Counted from the first letter of the stretch, positions 18,398-27,411 are shown. The stretch: 64,000 nucleotides of DNA from Streptomyces liangshanensis (GCF_011694815.1 NZ_CP050177.1:7652785-7716784); one strand, 5' to 3'. Numbers and translations: made by a program. Notes: a model not told the origin generated them from the letters alone.

Positions 18398-19500
18398 TGG
18401 CAGACCTGTTGAGCCCGGCACCCGCACGGGCCCCACGGCGCCGGCCCGCCTTCCACCCCCTGCGCGTGGCCGAGGTACGGCGGCTGTGCGAGGACGCGGT
18501 CTCCGTCGCGTTCGAGATCCCCGCCGAACTCGCCGCGGAGTTCGCCTTCGCCCCCGGGCAGGCGCTCACCCTGCGCCGCCAGGTCGAGGGACGCGACGAG
18601 CGGCGCTCGTACTCCATCTGCGCCCCGGCCGGCACCCTCCCGCGCATCGGGGTGCGGGAAGTGCCCGACGGCCTGTTCTCGTCCTGGCTCGTCCACCAGG
18701 TGAAGCCCGGGGACGTCATCGACGTCATGGCCCCCACCGGCGCGTTCACCCCCGACCTCACCACGCACGGCCACCACGTCCTGGTCGCGGCCGGTTCCGG
18801 GATCACCCCGATGATCTCCATCGCCGAGTCGGTCCTCGCCGCCGACGACCGCTCGCGGGTCACCCTCTTCTACGGCAACCGCCGCACCAACTCGGTGATG
18901 TTCGCCGACGAACTCGCCGACCTCAAGGACCTCTACCCGACCCGCTTCCAGCTCGCGCACGTCCTGTCGCGCGAACCGCGCGAGGCCGAGATGCTCACCG
19001 GCCGCCTCGACGCAGACCGCCTCGCCGCCCTCGTCGCCGGGCTGGTCGACGTCGCGGACGCCGACCACTGGTGGCTGTGCGGCCCCCACGGCATGGTCCG
19101 CGACGCCCAGCGCGTCCTGACCGGGCTCGGCGTCCCCGCCGACCGGGTCCACCGCGAGCTGTTCTTCGCCGACGACGAGCCGGTACGCGAGACACGCCAC
19201 GTGGACGCCGCCGCCGAGGGCCCGGTCAGCCAGGTCACCCTCACACTCGACGGCCGCACCACCACCGGCCCGCTCGCCCGCACCGAAACCATCCTTGACG
19301 GCGCCCAGAAGACCCGCCCCGACCTCCCCTTCGCCTGCAAGGGCGGGGTGTGCGGCACCTGCCGCGCCCTGGTCACCGACGGCAAGGCGGACATGCGCCG
19401 CAACTACGCCCTCGAACCGGCCGAGGTCGACGCCGGATACGTCCTCACCTGCCAGACCTACCCCGTCTCGGAAACAGTGAGCGTCGACTACGACAGCTGA
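18397..19500 (+). CDS. paaE: PaaE, reductase of phenylacetyl-CoA epoxidase
   Basis: 367-aa electron-transfer subunit. The FAD-binding domain has RRSYSICAP, the NAD(P)H domain has AAGSGITPMISI, and a C-terminal plant-type 2Fe-2S domain has Cys314, Cys319 and Cys322 (ACKGGVCGTCRA) plus Cys352 (LTCQTYP). It passes electrons from NADPH to the PaaA di-iron centre. Last gene of the paaABCDE operon; no terminator hairpin was obvious before the convergent small gene. Confidence 0.95.
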   Translation: MADLLSPAPARAPRRRPAFHPLRVAEVRRLCEDAVSVAFEIPAELAAEFAFAPGQALTLRRQVEGRDERRSYSICAPAGTLPRIGVREVPDGLFSSWLVHQVKPGDVIDVMAPTGAFTPDLTTHGHHVLVAAGSGITPMISIAESVLAADDRSRVTLFYGNRRTNSVMFADELADLKDLYPTRFQLAHVLSREPREAEMLTGRLDADRLAALVAGLVDVADADHWWLCGPHGMVRDAQRVLTGLGVPADRVHRELFFADDEPVRETRHVDAAAEGPVSQVTLTLDGRTTTGPLARTETILDGAQKTRPDLPFACKGGVCGTCRALVTDGKADMRRNYALEPAEVDAGYVLTCQTYPVSETVSVDYDS

Positions 19501-19527
19501 AGCAGCGGCCGGGGTGTCCGTGCCCGG

Positions 19528-19731
19528 TCAGTGCTTCCGGAACTTCTCGATCAGCGCGTCCGGATCCACACTGTTGCTGTCGGACCCGATATTGCCCAGC
19601 TCGGTGTTCCCGCCGTGGTCCTCCCACATCTTCAGCAGTTCGAGCTGCCGTTCTCTCGACAATGATTCGACCCATTCCTGATGGGCCGGAGAAATCTGGT
19701 CCATCAGTTTGCTCAGCGCTTCCATGGCCAT
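19528..19731 (-). CDS. Small acidic protein of unknown function (67 aa)
   Basis: MAMEALSKLMDQISPAHQEW begins at 19731 behind a strong GAGGAGG site. The protein is 67 aa, hydrophilic, with a helical first half, a WEDHGGNTELGNIGSD turn and an ALIEKFRKH tail. No family was recognised and no signal peptide or membrane segment is visible. It diverges from the furan operon across a region carrying a 12-bp x 4 repeat. It might be a small regulator or accessory protein of that operon, but nothing in the sequence proves this. Confidence 0.6.
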   Translation of the reverse strand: MAMEALSKLMDQISPAHQEWVESLSRERQLELLKMWEDHGGNTELGNIGSDSNSVDPDALIEKFRKH

Positions 19732-19831
19732 CGGATTCTCCTCCTCGGCCCCCCGTACAACCCGGTGCACGACCCAACGGTCGACACGATCTCACGGCGC
19801 CCCACCGCTCGCCACCGGAGCCCGTCCCCGC

Positions 19832-19879
19832 GATTCGGACGGGGATTCGGACGGGGATTCGGGCCGCGATTCGGACTGG
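19832..19879. repeat. 12-bp tandem repeat x4 upstream of furan operon
   Basis: Four 12-base units begin at 19832, 19844, 19856 and 19868. The first two are identical (GATTCGGACGGG), the last two diverge at their ends. All start GATTCGG. They lie in the 333-base divergent region (19732-20064) between the small minus-strand gene and the MfnB-type gene, so they may be regulator-binding sites. Confidence 0.65.
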
Positions 19880-20064
19880 TGTACGCGGCGCGCGGCACCG
19901 GGCGTGCACGGCGCATTGAGTGGTGAGGGGCCATTCCTCTCCGGGTTCCGTGCGCTCTACCGAGGGCCGTACGACCCGGTGATGATGAACGGACCGCAAG
20001 GAATCCGGTCGTTTCCGTATGCCCGTCCGCCCCGCGGACGGGTGTGCGAGGAAAGGAGTGCACG

Positions 20065-20814
20065 TTGTTGCTTCTCATTTCTCCGGACGGTGTCGAGGAA
20101 GCCCTCGATTGCGCGAAAGCCGCGGAATACCTGGACATTGTCGACGTGAAGAAGCCCGACGAGGGATCGCTCGGCGCGAACTTCCCGTGGGTCATCAGAG
20201 AGATCCGTGACGCGGTCCCGGCCGGCAAGCCGGTGTCCGCGACGGTCGGGGACGTGCCGTACAAGCCGGGGACGGTGGCCCAGGCGGCCCTCGGCGCGGC
20301 CGTCTCGGGAGCTACGTACATCAAGGTCGGCCTGTACGGCTGCACCACCCCCGACCAGGCCATCGAGGTCATGCGCGGGGTCGTCCGCGCGGTGAAGGAC
20401 TACCGGCCCGACGCGCTGGTGGTCGCCTCCGGGTACGCCGACGCCCACCGGATCGGCTGCGTCAACCCGCTCGCGCTCCCCGACATCGCCCACCGGGCCG
20501 GCGCCGACGCCGCCATGCTCGACACCGCGATCAAGGACGGGACGCGGCTCTTCGACCACGTACCGCCGGACGCCTGCGGCGAGTTCGTCCGCCTCGCCCA
20601 CGAGGCCGGGCTGCTCGCGGCCCTCGCCGGCAGTGTGAAAGCGGCGGACCTCGGCGCCCTGACCCGCATCGGTACGGACATCGTCGGGGTGCGCGGGGCC
20701 GTCTGCGAGGGGGGCGACCGCAACGCGGGAAGGATCCAGCCGCACCTGGTGGCCGCCTTCCGGGCGGAGATGGACCGGCACGCCCAGGAACACGCCGCCG
20801 CGGCCGCGAGCTGA
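20065..20814 (+). CDS. mfnB: (5-formylfuran-3-yl)methyl phosphate synthase, MfnB family
   Basis: 249-aa TIM-barrel enzyme of the UPF0264/DUF556 family. In methanogens MfnB condenses two glyceraldehyde-3-phosphates into 4-(hydroxymethyl)-2-furancarboxaldehyde phosphate, the furan of methanofuran. The active-site pieces are present: [19 protein letters not shown] near the N-terminus, YIKVGLYG, and [14 protein letters not shown] with the Asp and Lys known to be catalytic. A TTG at 20065, six bases after AAGGAG, gives [12 protein letters not shown] as in archaeal homologues; GTG 20044 is an alternative. It heads a four-gene operon ending at 24314. Confidence 0.88.
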   Translation: MLLLISPDGVEEALDCAKAAEYLDIVDVKKPDEGSLGANFPWVIREIRDAVPAGKPVSATVGDVPYKPGTVAQAALGAAVSGATYIKVGLYGCTTPDQAIEVMRGVVRAVKDYRPDALVVASGYADAHRIGCVNPLALPDIAHRAGADAAMLDTAIKDGTRLFDHVPPDACGEFVRLAHEAGLLAALAGSVKAADLGALTRIGTDIVGVRGAVCEGGDRNAGRIQPHLVAAFRAEMDRHAQEHAAAAAS

Positions 20815-20822
20815 GGCCCGGC

Positions 20823-22238
20823 ATGACCTTACGCCGCCCCCCGCACCCACCCGGCATATCCGGGACGCCGAGCCGTGAGCGCTTCGCCGTCGTCGACCCG
20901 GCGACGGGCGAGGCCTTCGAGGACGCCCCCGACCAGCGGCCCGACGACCTGGACGCCGCGGTCCGCGGGGCCCAGGAGGCCTGGCGGGACTGGCGCACCG
21001 ACTCCACCGTCCGTACCAGCGCACTGCTCGCGGCCGCCGACGCCGTCGAGGCGGCCGGGCCGGACCTCGCCCCGCTGCTCACCCGGGAACAGGGCAAACC
21101 CCTGGCCGAGTCGTACGCGGAGGTCGACCGCACGGCCGCCCGCCTGCGGCACTTCGCGGGCCTGACCCCGGAGACCCGGCTGATCACGGACGGCCGTCCG
21201 GTACGCGGCGAGATCCGCTGGCGGCCGCTCGGGCCCGTCGCCGCGATCGTCCCGTGGAACTTCCCCCTCCAGCTCGCCTCGGCGAAGTTCGCGCCCGCGC
21301 TCGCCGCGGGCAACACGGTCGTGCTCAAACCGTCCCCCTTCACCCCCCTCGCCACCCGGCTGCTGGCGTCCGTCGTCTCCTCCGTCCTCCCCGAGGACGT
21401 GCTCACCGTCGTCACCGGCCACGAACCCCTCGGCGCCCGCCTCGCCTCCCACCCGGGCATCCGGCACGTCACCTTCACCGGTTCCGCCGCCACCGGGCGG
21501 GCCGTCGCGCGGGGCGCGGCGGCCTCGCTCGCCCGGGTCACCCTGGAACTCGGCGGCAACGACGCCGCGATCCTGCTGGAGGACACGGACGTGGAGCGGA
21601 TCGCGGACCGGCTGTTCTGGGCCGCGTTCCGCAACTGCGGGCAGGTCTGCATGGCCGTCAAACGCGTCTACGCCCCGGCCGCCCTCTACTCCGACGTCGT
21701 CGAGGCCCTCGCTCGGCACGCGAAGAGCGTGGTGGTCGGACCCGGCCTCGACCCGGGCACGCAGCTGGGCCCGCTCAACAACGCCCCCCAACTGGCCCGG
21801 ATCGAGGACCGCACGGCCCAGGCCCTGGCGGACGGCGCCCGGGCCGTGGCCGGCGGCCACCGGCTGGACCGGCCGGGCTACTTCTACGCCCCGACGATCC
21901 TCGCCGACGTCCCGCCCGACAGCCCGGTGGTGACGGAGGAGCAGTTCGGCCCCGTCCTGCCCGTGCTGCCGTACGAACACCTCGACGACGCCGTCGAGGC
22001 GGCCAACAGCACCGGGTTCGGCCTGGGCGGCTCGGTGTGGGGGACCGACCTCGACCGGGCCCAGGCGGTCGCCGACCGGCTGGAGTGCGGGACGGCCTGG
22101 GTCAACCACCACGCCGAACTGTCCCTCGCCCAGCCCTTCGCCGGCATCAAGGACAGCGGCGTCGGCGTCGCGGGCGGGCAGTGGGGGCTCTACGGCAACC
22201 TCAGACCCTTTGTCGTCCACCGTCCCCTGGAGGCGTGA
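20823..22238 (+). CDS. NAD(P)-dependent aldehyde dehydrogenase
   Basis: 471-aa ALDH superfamily enzyme. The cofactor region has GPVAAIVPWNFPLQ and FTGSAATGR, the general base Glu242 is in LELGGND, and the nucleophile Cys276 is in NCGQVCMAV. ATG at 20823 is 8 bases after the MfnB-type stop, so the two are co-transcribed. In this context it could oxidise the furan aldehyde to a furan carboxylic acid; that substrate is inferred only from the neighbours. Confidence 0.9.
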   Translation: MTLRRPPHPPGISGTPSRERFAVVDPATGEAFEDAPDQRPDDLDAAVRGAQEAWRDWRTDSTVRTSALLAAADAVEAAGPDLAPLLTREQGKPLAESYAEVDRTAARLRHFAGLTPETRLITDGRPVRGEIRWRPLGPVAAIVPWNFPLQLASAKFAPALAAGNTVVLKPSPFTPLATRLLASVVSSVLPEDVLTVVTGHEPLGARLASHPGIRHVTFTGSAATGRAVARGAAASLARVTLELGGNDAAILLEDTDVERIADRLFWAAFRNCGQVCMAVKRVYAPAALYSDVVEALARHAKSVVVGPGLDPGTQLGPLNNAPQLARIEDRTAQALADGARAVAGGHRLDRPGYFYAPTILADVPPDSPVVTEEQFGPVLPVLPYEHLDDAVEAANSTGFGLGGSVWGTDLDRAQAVADRLECGTAWVNHHAELSLAQPFAGIKDSGVGVAGGQWGLYGNLRPFVVHRPLEA

Positions 22239-22240
22239 CG

Positions 22241-23392
22241 ATGAGATTCGGCGCGGCGGTGCTGCGCTCGTACGACAGCCCGTTCACCGTCGAGGAGGTG
22301 AACCTCGACCCGGTCCCGGCCGACGGAGAGGTCCTGGTCAGGATCGCCGGCACCGGCATGTGCCGGACCGATCTCGCGGTCCGGCGCTCGGCGGGGCGCT
22401 CACCCCTTCCCGCCGTACTCGGCCACGAGGGAGCCGGGGTCGTCGTGGGGACAGGAGGCCCGCACACCGGACTGAGCGAGGGCGACCACGTCGTGCTCAG
22501 CTTCGACTCCTGCGGACACTGCCGGAGTTGCCTCGCCGCGGCCCCCGCCTACTGCGACTCCTTCGCCTCGCTCAACCTCTTCGGCGGACGCGCCGAGAAC
22601 GCGGCGCGGTTCACCGACAAGGCGGGCGGTGCCCTCGCTCCCCGGTGGTTCGGCCAGTCCTCGTTCGCCGAGTACGCGGTGGTCGCGGCCCGCAACGCCG
22701 TACGGGTCGACCCCTCGCTGCCCGTCGAACTCCTCGGCCCCCTCGGCTGCGGATTCCTCACCGGCGCCGGCGCGGTCCTCCACTCCTTCGGCGTCGGGCC
22801 CGGCGACACCGTCGCGGTCTTCGGCGCGGGAGCCGTGGGCCTGGCCGCCGTCATGGCGGCCACCGCCTGCGGCGCGGAGACCGTCGCCGTCGACCGGTAC
22901 CCCGAACGGCTCGCCCTGGCACGGCGGTTCGGCGCGACCGCGCTGGACGCCGCGTCGGGCGACCTGCCCGGCCGCATCCGGCGGCTGACCGACGGCGGCG
23001 CGCGGTTCGCGCTGGACACCACCGCCTCCGCCCGGCTGATCAACGACGCGCTGCGGGCCCTGCGCCCGACCGGACACCTCGGTCTGGTGGCCCGGCTGCA
23101 CACCACACTGCCGCTCGAACCGGGCGTGCTGGACCGGGGAAGGAGGATCTCCCACATCTGCGAGGGGGACGCGGTGCCGGGACTCCTGATACCGAGGCTG
23201 ACCGGGCTGTGGCAGGCCGGGCGGTTCCCCTTCGACGAGTTGATCCGTACGTACCCACTCGCCGACATCAACGAGGCGGAACGCGACTGCGAGGCGGGCC
23301 GCGTCGTCAAACCCGTCCTGCTGCCCCGGGCCCCGTCCGCCGGACGAGCCCGGGGCAGCACCCCCCGACGTGCGACCAGGGAGAACATGTGA
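22241..23392 (+). CDS. Zinc-dependent alcohol dehydrogenase (aryl-alcohol type)
   Basis: 383-aa medium-chain dehydrogenase. Catalytic zinc ligands appear in GTGMCRTD and VLGHEGAGVV, structural-zinc Cys in DSCGHCRSCLAAAPAYC, and the Rossmann motif as GAGAVGLAA. It resembles aryl/benzyl alcohol dehydrogenases. ATG at 22241 follows CTGGAGG and begins two bases after the ALDH stop. With the MfnB-type enzyme upstream, a furanmethanol or furfural is a plausible substrate. Its last codons lie in a duplicated 17-bp element. Confidence 0.9.
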   Translation: MRFGAAVLRSYDSPFTVEEVNLDPVPADGEVLVRIAGTGMCRTDLAVRRSAGRSPLPAVLGHEGAGVVVGTGGPHTGLSEGDHVVLSFDSCGHCRSCLAAAPAYCDSFASLNLFGGRAENAARFTDKAGGALAPRWFGQSSFAEYAVVAARNAVRVDPSLPVELLGPLGCGFLTGAGAVLHSFGVGPGDTVAVFGAGAVGLAAVMAATACGAETVAVDRYPERLALARRFGATALDAASGDLPGRIRRLTDGGARFALDTTASARLINDALRALRPTGHLGLVARLHTTLPLEPGVLDRGRRISHICEGDAVPGLLIPRLTGLWQAGRFPFDELIRTYPLADINEAERDCEAGRVVKPVLLPRAPSAGRARGSTPRRATRENM

Positions 23393-23410
23393 CAAGGGAG
23401 AACAGGTGAC
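23378..23410 (+). repeat. Near-perfect 17-bp duplication spanning stop/start junction
   Basis: AGGGAGAACATGTGAC (23378) and AGGGAGAACAGGTGAC (23395) follow each other with a 17-base period and differ at one base. The first copy ends the alcohol dehydrogenase (ATG TGA), the second supplies the ribosome site and GTG of the methyltransferase. Confidence 0.7.
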
Positions 23411-24314
23411 CGGCACAACGTCTCGCGACACCGAAGTGGAAGGCGTGGAAGGAGGCGTCGGCGTGACCGCTCTCCTGGTCGCCGCGTCACGGGCGATCGA
23501 GACCCACCGCCACGACGCCCTGGCCCGTGACGTCTACGCGGAGCACTTCGTGCGCGCCGCGCCCGCGTCGGCCGCCTGGCCGGTGCGCCCGCACCAGGTG
23601 GAGGACGGGGACGCGAACCCGCTGTGGGGGCGGTTCGCCCGGTACTTCGGCCTGCGGACGAGAGTCCTCGACGACTTCGTCCTCCGGTCCGTCCGCAAGG
23701 GCGGCGCCCGGCAGGTGGTGCTGCTCGGGGCGGGGTTGGACACCCGGGCGTTCCGGCTCGACTGGCCCCCCGGCTGCGTGGTCTACGAGATCGACCGGGA
23801 AGGCGTCCTGGCGTTCAAGCACGAGGTCCTCGACGGGCTGTCGGCCCGCCCCAGGGCGGAGCGTGTCACCGTCCCGGTCGACCTGCGGGCCGACTGGGTC
23901 GCCGCGCTGGCCGGCGCCGGCTTCGACACGGCGGCGCCGAGCGTCTGGCTGGCCGAGGGGCTGCTGTTCTACCTGCCGCCCGTCGCCGAGACGTACCTCA
24001 TCGACACGGTCGACCGGTTGGCCTCGCCGGGGAGCGCCCTGGCGTTCGAGGTCAAGCTCGAACGGGACCTGCTGGAGTACCGCGACAGCCCGCTGTACAC
24101 CGCGACCCACCACCAGATCGGCATCGACCTGCTCAACCTGTTCGACCTGCGGCCGCGCCCCGACTCCGCCGGTGACCTGGCGGTCAAGGGCTGGTCCACC
24201 GCGGTCCACACCCCGTTCGACTTCACCCGCTTCCACGGGCGCGGTCCGTTGCCGGAGGAGAACGACGCGCTGGAGGGCAACCGGTGGGTGTTCGCGGACA
24301 AACCCCGGCAGTGA
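23406..24314 (+). CDS. SAM-dependent methyltransferase, LCMT/TcmP family
   Basis: 302-aa class I methyltransferase of the leucine-carboxyl-methyltransferase-like group. The SAM site is QVVLLGAGLDTRAFRLDWP, followed by VYEIDREGVLAFK and SVWLAEGLLFYLPP. Family members such as TcmP methylate carboxyl groups of natural products. As last gene of the mfnB-ALDH-ADH operon it may convert a furan carboxylate to its methyl ester (inference). GTG start at 23406 with GGGAG upstream. Confidence 0.86.
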   Translation: MTGTTSRDTEVEGVEGGVGVTALLVAASRAIETHRHDALARDVYAEHFVRAAPASAAWPVRPHQVEDGDANPLWGRFARYFGLRTRVLDDFVLRSVRKGGARQVVLLGAGLDTRAFRLDWPPGCVVYEIDREGVLAFKHEVLDGLSARPRAERVTVPVDLRADWVAALAGAGFDTAAPSVWLAEGLLFYLPPVAETYLIDTVDRLASPGSALAFEVKLERDLLEYRDSPLYTATHHQIGIDLLNLFDLRPRPDSAGDLAVKGWSTAVHTPFDFTRFHGRGPLPEENDALEGNRWVFADKPRQ

Positions 24315-24377
24315 CGCCGCCGCCGGCCCTCCGTACCGGCTGAACCGGCGCGGGCAGGGCGGGCTTTGGCATCGGTA

Positions 24378-24411
24378 CGGGTGGGTCCGGCGGCGTCGCC
24401 GGGCCCACCCG
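24378..24411. terminator. Bidirectional hairpin terminator
   Basis: A 15-bp stem (CGGGTGGGTCCGGCG with CGCCGGGCCCACCCG, one G-U pair) around a GCGT loop lies between the methyltransferase stop and the convergent TetR stop at 24412. Confidence 0.75.
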
Positions 24412-25014
24412 TCAGTCGTTCAGCGCGGCGAACGCGTCCTGCACCAGGGCCGTGAGCTGCTTCATGGTCAGGCCCGTCGTCAGCGTGTTCGGGGTCTGGA
24501 CCGCGAGGAGCCCGCGCAGCGCGGCGACACCGGCCCGCGCCTTGACCGCGGCCCGCAGGCGCAGCTCGGGGGAGTCGGGGCCGGCGCCCAACCGCTCCTC
24601 GATGGCGGCCGTGACCGCGTGCTCCAGGTCCCTCAGCAGGAGCCGGTCGGTCCGGGACGACGTCGGCGTCAGATCCTTGGGCGAGCCGGTCATGAAGATG
24701 GCGGGCGGCACCTCGTACTCCGCCGCCAGCGTCAGCACGGCGTTGCACATGGCCCGGTACGGGGCCTCGGCCGCCGGACGCTCCCGCAGCAGCAGGGCCA
24801 GGCGGGGGATCAGGTCGCGGACCTGGCCCACGATCAGGGACTCCTTCGAGGGGAAGTAACGGAAGAAGGTCCGCTCCCCGACCCCGGCCGCCGCCGCGAT
24901 GTCGCGCACCGTGGTGTGCTCGAACCCTCGCTCCCCGAAGAGGCGCGCCGCGGCCTCCTCGATGGCCCGGCGCGTCCTTTGTTTGTTCTGTTCACGGAGT
25001 CCAGGGCTGTCCAT
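24412..25014 (-). CDS. TetR-family regulator
   Basis: 200-aa repressor. The N-terminal helix-turn-helix is typical (AARLFGERGFEHTTVRDIAAAAGVGERTFFRYFPSKE in two pieces, residues about 20-57). ATG at 25014. It diverges from an MMPL exporter, with two palindromic operators in the 120-base gap, the standard arrangement for a drug-responsive repressor of its own exporter. Ligand unknown. Confidence 0.92.
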   Translation of the reverse strand: MDSPGLREQNKQRTRRAIEEAAARLFGERGFEHTTVRDIAAAAGVGERTFFRYFPSKESLIVGQVRDLIPRLALLLRERPAAEAPYRAMCNAVLTLAAEYEVPPAIFMTGSPKDLTPTSSRTDRLLLRDLEHAVTAAIEERLGAGPDSPELRLRAAVKARAGVAALRGLLAVQTPNTLTTGLTMKQLTALVQDAFAALND

Positions 25015-25046
25015 GCATGGATTATCGCAAGCTCCGGGGCCCCAGA

Positions 25047-25066
25047 AAGTGGCAGAGCTGCCACTT
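25047..25066. promoter_or_regulatory. TetR operator 1
   Basis: AAGTGGCAGAGCTGCCACTT: nine-base arms, perfect, with a two-base centre. It sits 33 bases upstream of the TetR start. Confidence 0.75.
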
Positions 25067-25075
25067 GGGCTAACA

Positions 25076-25089
25076 TGGCAGCGCTGCCA
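25076..25089. promoter_or_regulatory. TetR operator 2
   Basis: TGGCAGCGCTGCCA, a perfect 14-base palindrome sharing the TGGCAG...CTGCCA half-sites of operator 1; centre-to-centre distance is about 26 bases. Confidence 0.72.
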
Positions 25090-25134
25090 CTTTTGCGCCC
25101 GGCTTCTCCGCGACCTTCTTCCTGGAGCACACCC

Positions 25135-27357
25135 ATGGCCACCCTCCTGTACCGGCTCGGCCGATCCTGTTTCCGCCGCCGCCGAGCCGTGTTCGCTGCC
25201 TGGCTGGCCCTCATGGCCGCCGTGATCGCTGTGAGCGCCCTGTTCGGCGGGGTGGGGAAGCTGAACGAAGAGTTCTCGATACCCGGTTCCGAGTCCCAGA
25301 AGGCCCTGGACGTCATGGGCCGGGCGTTCCCCTCCTCCGCGGGCACCAGCGCCCAGCTCGTGTTCACCGCCCCCGAAGGCCGGAGTGTCGAGGAAGCGCC
25401 TCTCAAGGAGGCCATCGACAACACCCTGGCGAAGGCGGCCCGCGCCCCGCAGGTCGCCGGTGTGACGGGACCCGAGGCGACCGGCACCGTCTCGCCCGAC
25501 GGGAGGGTCGCTGTCGCGCAGGTCGGCTACCGCGTGGCCAAGAACGACCTGGACGCGGACAGCCTGGACAAGCTGGACGCCACCGCCGCCCCGGCCCGGG
25601 CGGCGGGTCTGCGCGTGGACCTCGGCGGTTCCGCGTTCGGCGGAGGCGGCGCCGAACCGGGCGCCCAGGACCTCATCGGCGTGCTGGTGGCCGTGCTCGT
25701 CCTCGCCGTCACCTTCGGGTCCCTGCTCGCGGCGGGCCTGCCCCTGCTCACCGCGCTCGCCGGGATCCTGGTCGGTGTGGGCGGCGTGCTGGCCCTGACC
25801 GGGCTGGTCGGCATCTCCTCCACCGCCCTCACCCTGGCCCTGATGATCGGCCTCGCGGTCGGGATCGACTACGCCCTGTTCATCCTCTCCCGGCACCGCT
25901 CCCACCTCGCCGAGGGGAAGAGCCCGGAGGAATCGGCGGCCCTGGCCGCCGGAACCGCGGGCAGCGCCGTGGTGTTCGCGGGACTGACCGTCATCATCGC
26001 CATGGCCGGGCTCTCCGTCGTCGGCATCCCATTCCTCACGGTGATGGGCCTGTGCGCGGCCCTCGCCGTGCTGGCCGCCGTCGCCGTGGCGCTCACCCTG
26101 CTGCCGGCCCTGCTCGGCGTCGTCGGCACCCGCCTCGTACCGAAGCCCGGATCACGCGCCGCTGGACGGGAGACGGCCGTCGCGGGACCGGACGACCGGG
26201 CGGCGAACCTCGGCGAACGCTGGGTCCGCCTCGCCACCGCCAAGCCCTGGCTGACCACGCTCGCCGTCCTCGCGGCCCTCGGCGCCCTGGCCTGGCCCGC
26301 GAAGGACCTGAACCTCGCCCTGCCCGACAACGGCTCGGCGCCCGCGCACACTTCCCAGCGCGCGGCCTACGACACCGTCTCCCGCACCTTCGGCCCCGGC
26401 TTCAACGGCCCCCTCGTCGTCCTGGCCGACACGCGTGACACCACGTCACCCAAGGACGCGGCCGCGACCATCGCCAAGGACCTGAAGGGCCTCGACGACG
26501 TGGCCGCCGTCGCCCCGCCGAAGCTGAACGCCTCCGGTACGTACGCCCTCGTCCAGATCGTGCCCCGGGGCGCGCCCGACGCGCAGAGCACCAAGGACCT
26601 GGTGACCACGATCCGCGACCGGGCCGAGCGGATCTCCGAGGAGACGGGGGCGGGCATCCGCGTCACGGGCCAGACGGCGGTGTCGATCGACGTCTCCGTC
26701 CAACTCAGCTCCGCCCTCGTGCCGTTCGGCGCCGTCGTGGTCGGCCTGTCCCTGGTGCTCCTGCTGATCGTCTTCCGTTCCTTCGTCGTCCCGCTGAAGG
26801 CCGCGGCGGGCTTCCTGCTGTCCGTCACGGCGACGTTGGGCGCCACGGTCAGCGTCTTCCAGAACGGTCACTTCCGGGGCCTGGTGGGGGTCGACGCGCC
26901 CACCCCGACGGCGTCGTTCCTGCCGGTCGTGGTCATGGCCGTGCTGTTCGGGCTGGCCATGGACTACGAGGTGTTCCTGGTCTCCCGCATCCACGAGTCC
27001 TACGCGCACACCCGCCGGCCCCTGCACGCCATCCACATGGGCGCCCGGCACAGTGCGCGCGTGGTGACCGCGGCGGCCCTGATCATGGTGTCCGTGTTCG
27101 CCGCGTTCATCAGCAGCGAGGGCATGATCCTCAAGCAGGTGGCGTTCGCCCTCGCCCTCGGTGTGCTGGTGGACGCGTTCGTCGTACGGATGACACTGGT
27201 CCCGGCCGTGCTGGCGCTGACCCGGCACGCCGCCTGGTGGCTGCTGGCCGGTCTCGCCCGGCGGCTGCCCGACGTGGACCTCGAAGGCGCGCGCCTGAAC
27301 GCTCCCCGACAGGCCTCCGGGCAGCCGGACTTGGTGACGGCCGACGGGAAGGGCTGA
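25135..27357 (+). CDS. MMPL-family RND-type exporter
   Basis: 740-aa integral membrane transporter with two MMPL halves. A first membrane segment at about residues 19-40 precedes an extracytoplasmic loop, then 5-6 segments (LMIGLAVGIDYALFILSRHR carries the conserved GxDYxLF motif), and the second half repeats the plan (VLFGLAMDYEVFLVSRIHE). These Asp-Tyr motifs form the proton path. Such proteins export lipids, antibiotics or siderophore-like metabolites in actinobacteria. Regulated presumably by the divergent TetR through the two operators. Confidence 0.92.
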   Translation: MATLLYRLGRSCFRRRRAVFAAWLALMAAVIAVSALFGGVGKLNEEFSIPGSESQKALDVMGRAFPSSAGTSAQLVFTAPEGRSVEEAPLKEAIDNTLAKAARAPQVAGVTGPEATGTVSPDGRVAVAQVGYRVAKNDLDADSLDKLDATAAPARAAGLRVDLGGSAFGGGGAEPGAQDLIGVLVAVLVLAVTFGSLLAAGLPLLTALAGILVGVGGVLALTGLVGISSTALTLALMIGLAVGIDYALFILSRHRSHLAEGKSPEESAALAAGTAGSAVVFAGLTVIIAMAGLSVVGIPFLTVMGLCAALAVLAAVAVALTLLPALLGVVGTRLVPKPGSRAAGRETAVAGPDDRAANLGERWVRLATAKPWLTTLAVLAALGALAWPAKDLNLALPDNGSAPAHTSQRAAYDTVSRTFGPGFNGPLVVLADTRDTTSPKDAAATIAKDLKGLDDVAAVAPPKLNASGTYALVQIVPRGAPDAQSTKDLVTTIRDRAERISEETGAGIRVTGQTAVSIDVSVQLSSALVPFGAVVVGLSLVLLLIVFRSFVVPLKAAAGFLLSVTATLGATVSVFQNGHFRGLVGVDAPTPTASFLPVVVMAVLFGLAMDYEVFLVSRIHESYAHTRRPLHAIHMGARHSARVVTAAALIMVSVFAAFISSEGMILKQVAFALALGVLVDAFVVRMTLVPAVLALTRHAAWWLLAGLARRLPDVDLEGARLNAPRQASGQPDLVTADGKG

Positions 27358-27411
27358 CCGTCCGCCCGGCCGCTTCGCGCACCACTTCCGGCGCGGCTCC
27401 CGGCGCGGTTC

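Noticed and set aside
20829..22220. 463-codon minus-strand frame opposite the aldehyde dehydrogenase
   Set aside because: Shadow of a gene with intact catalytic motifs.
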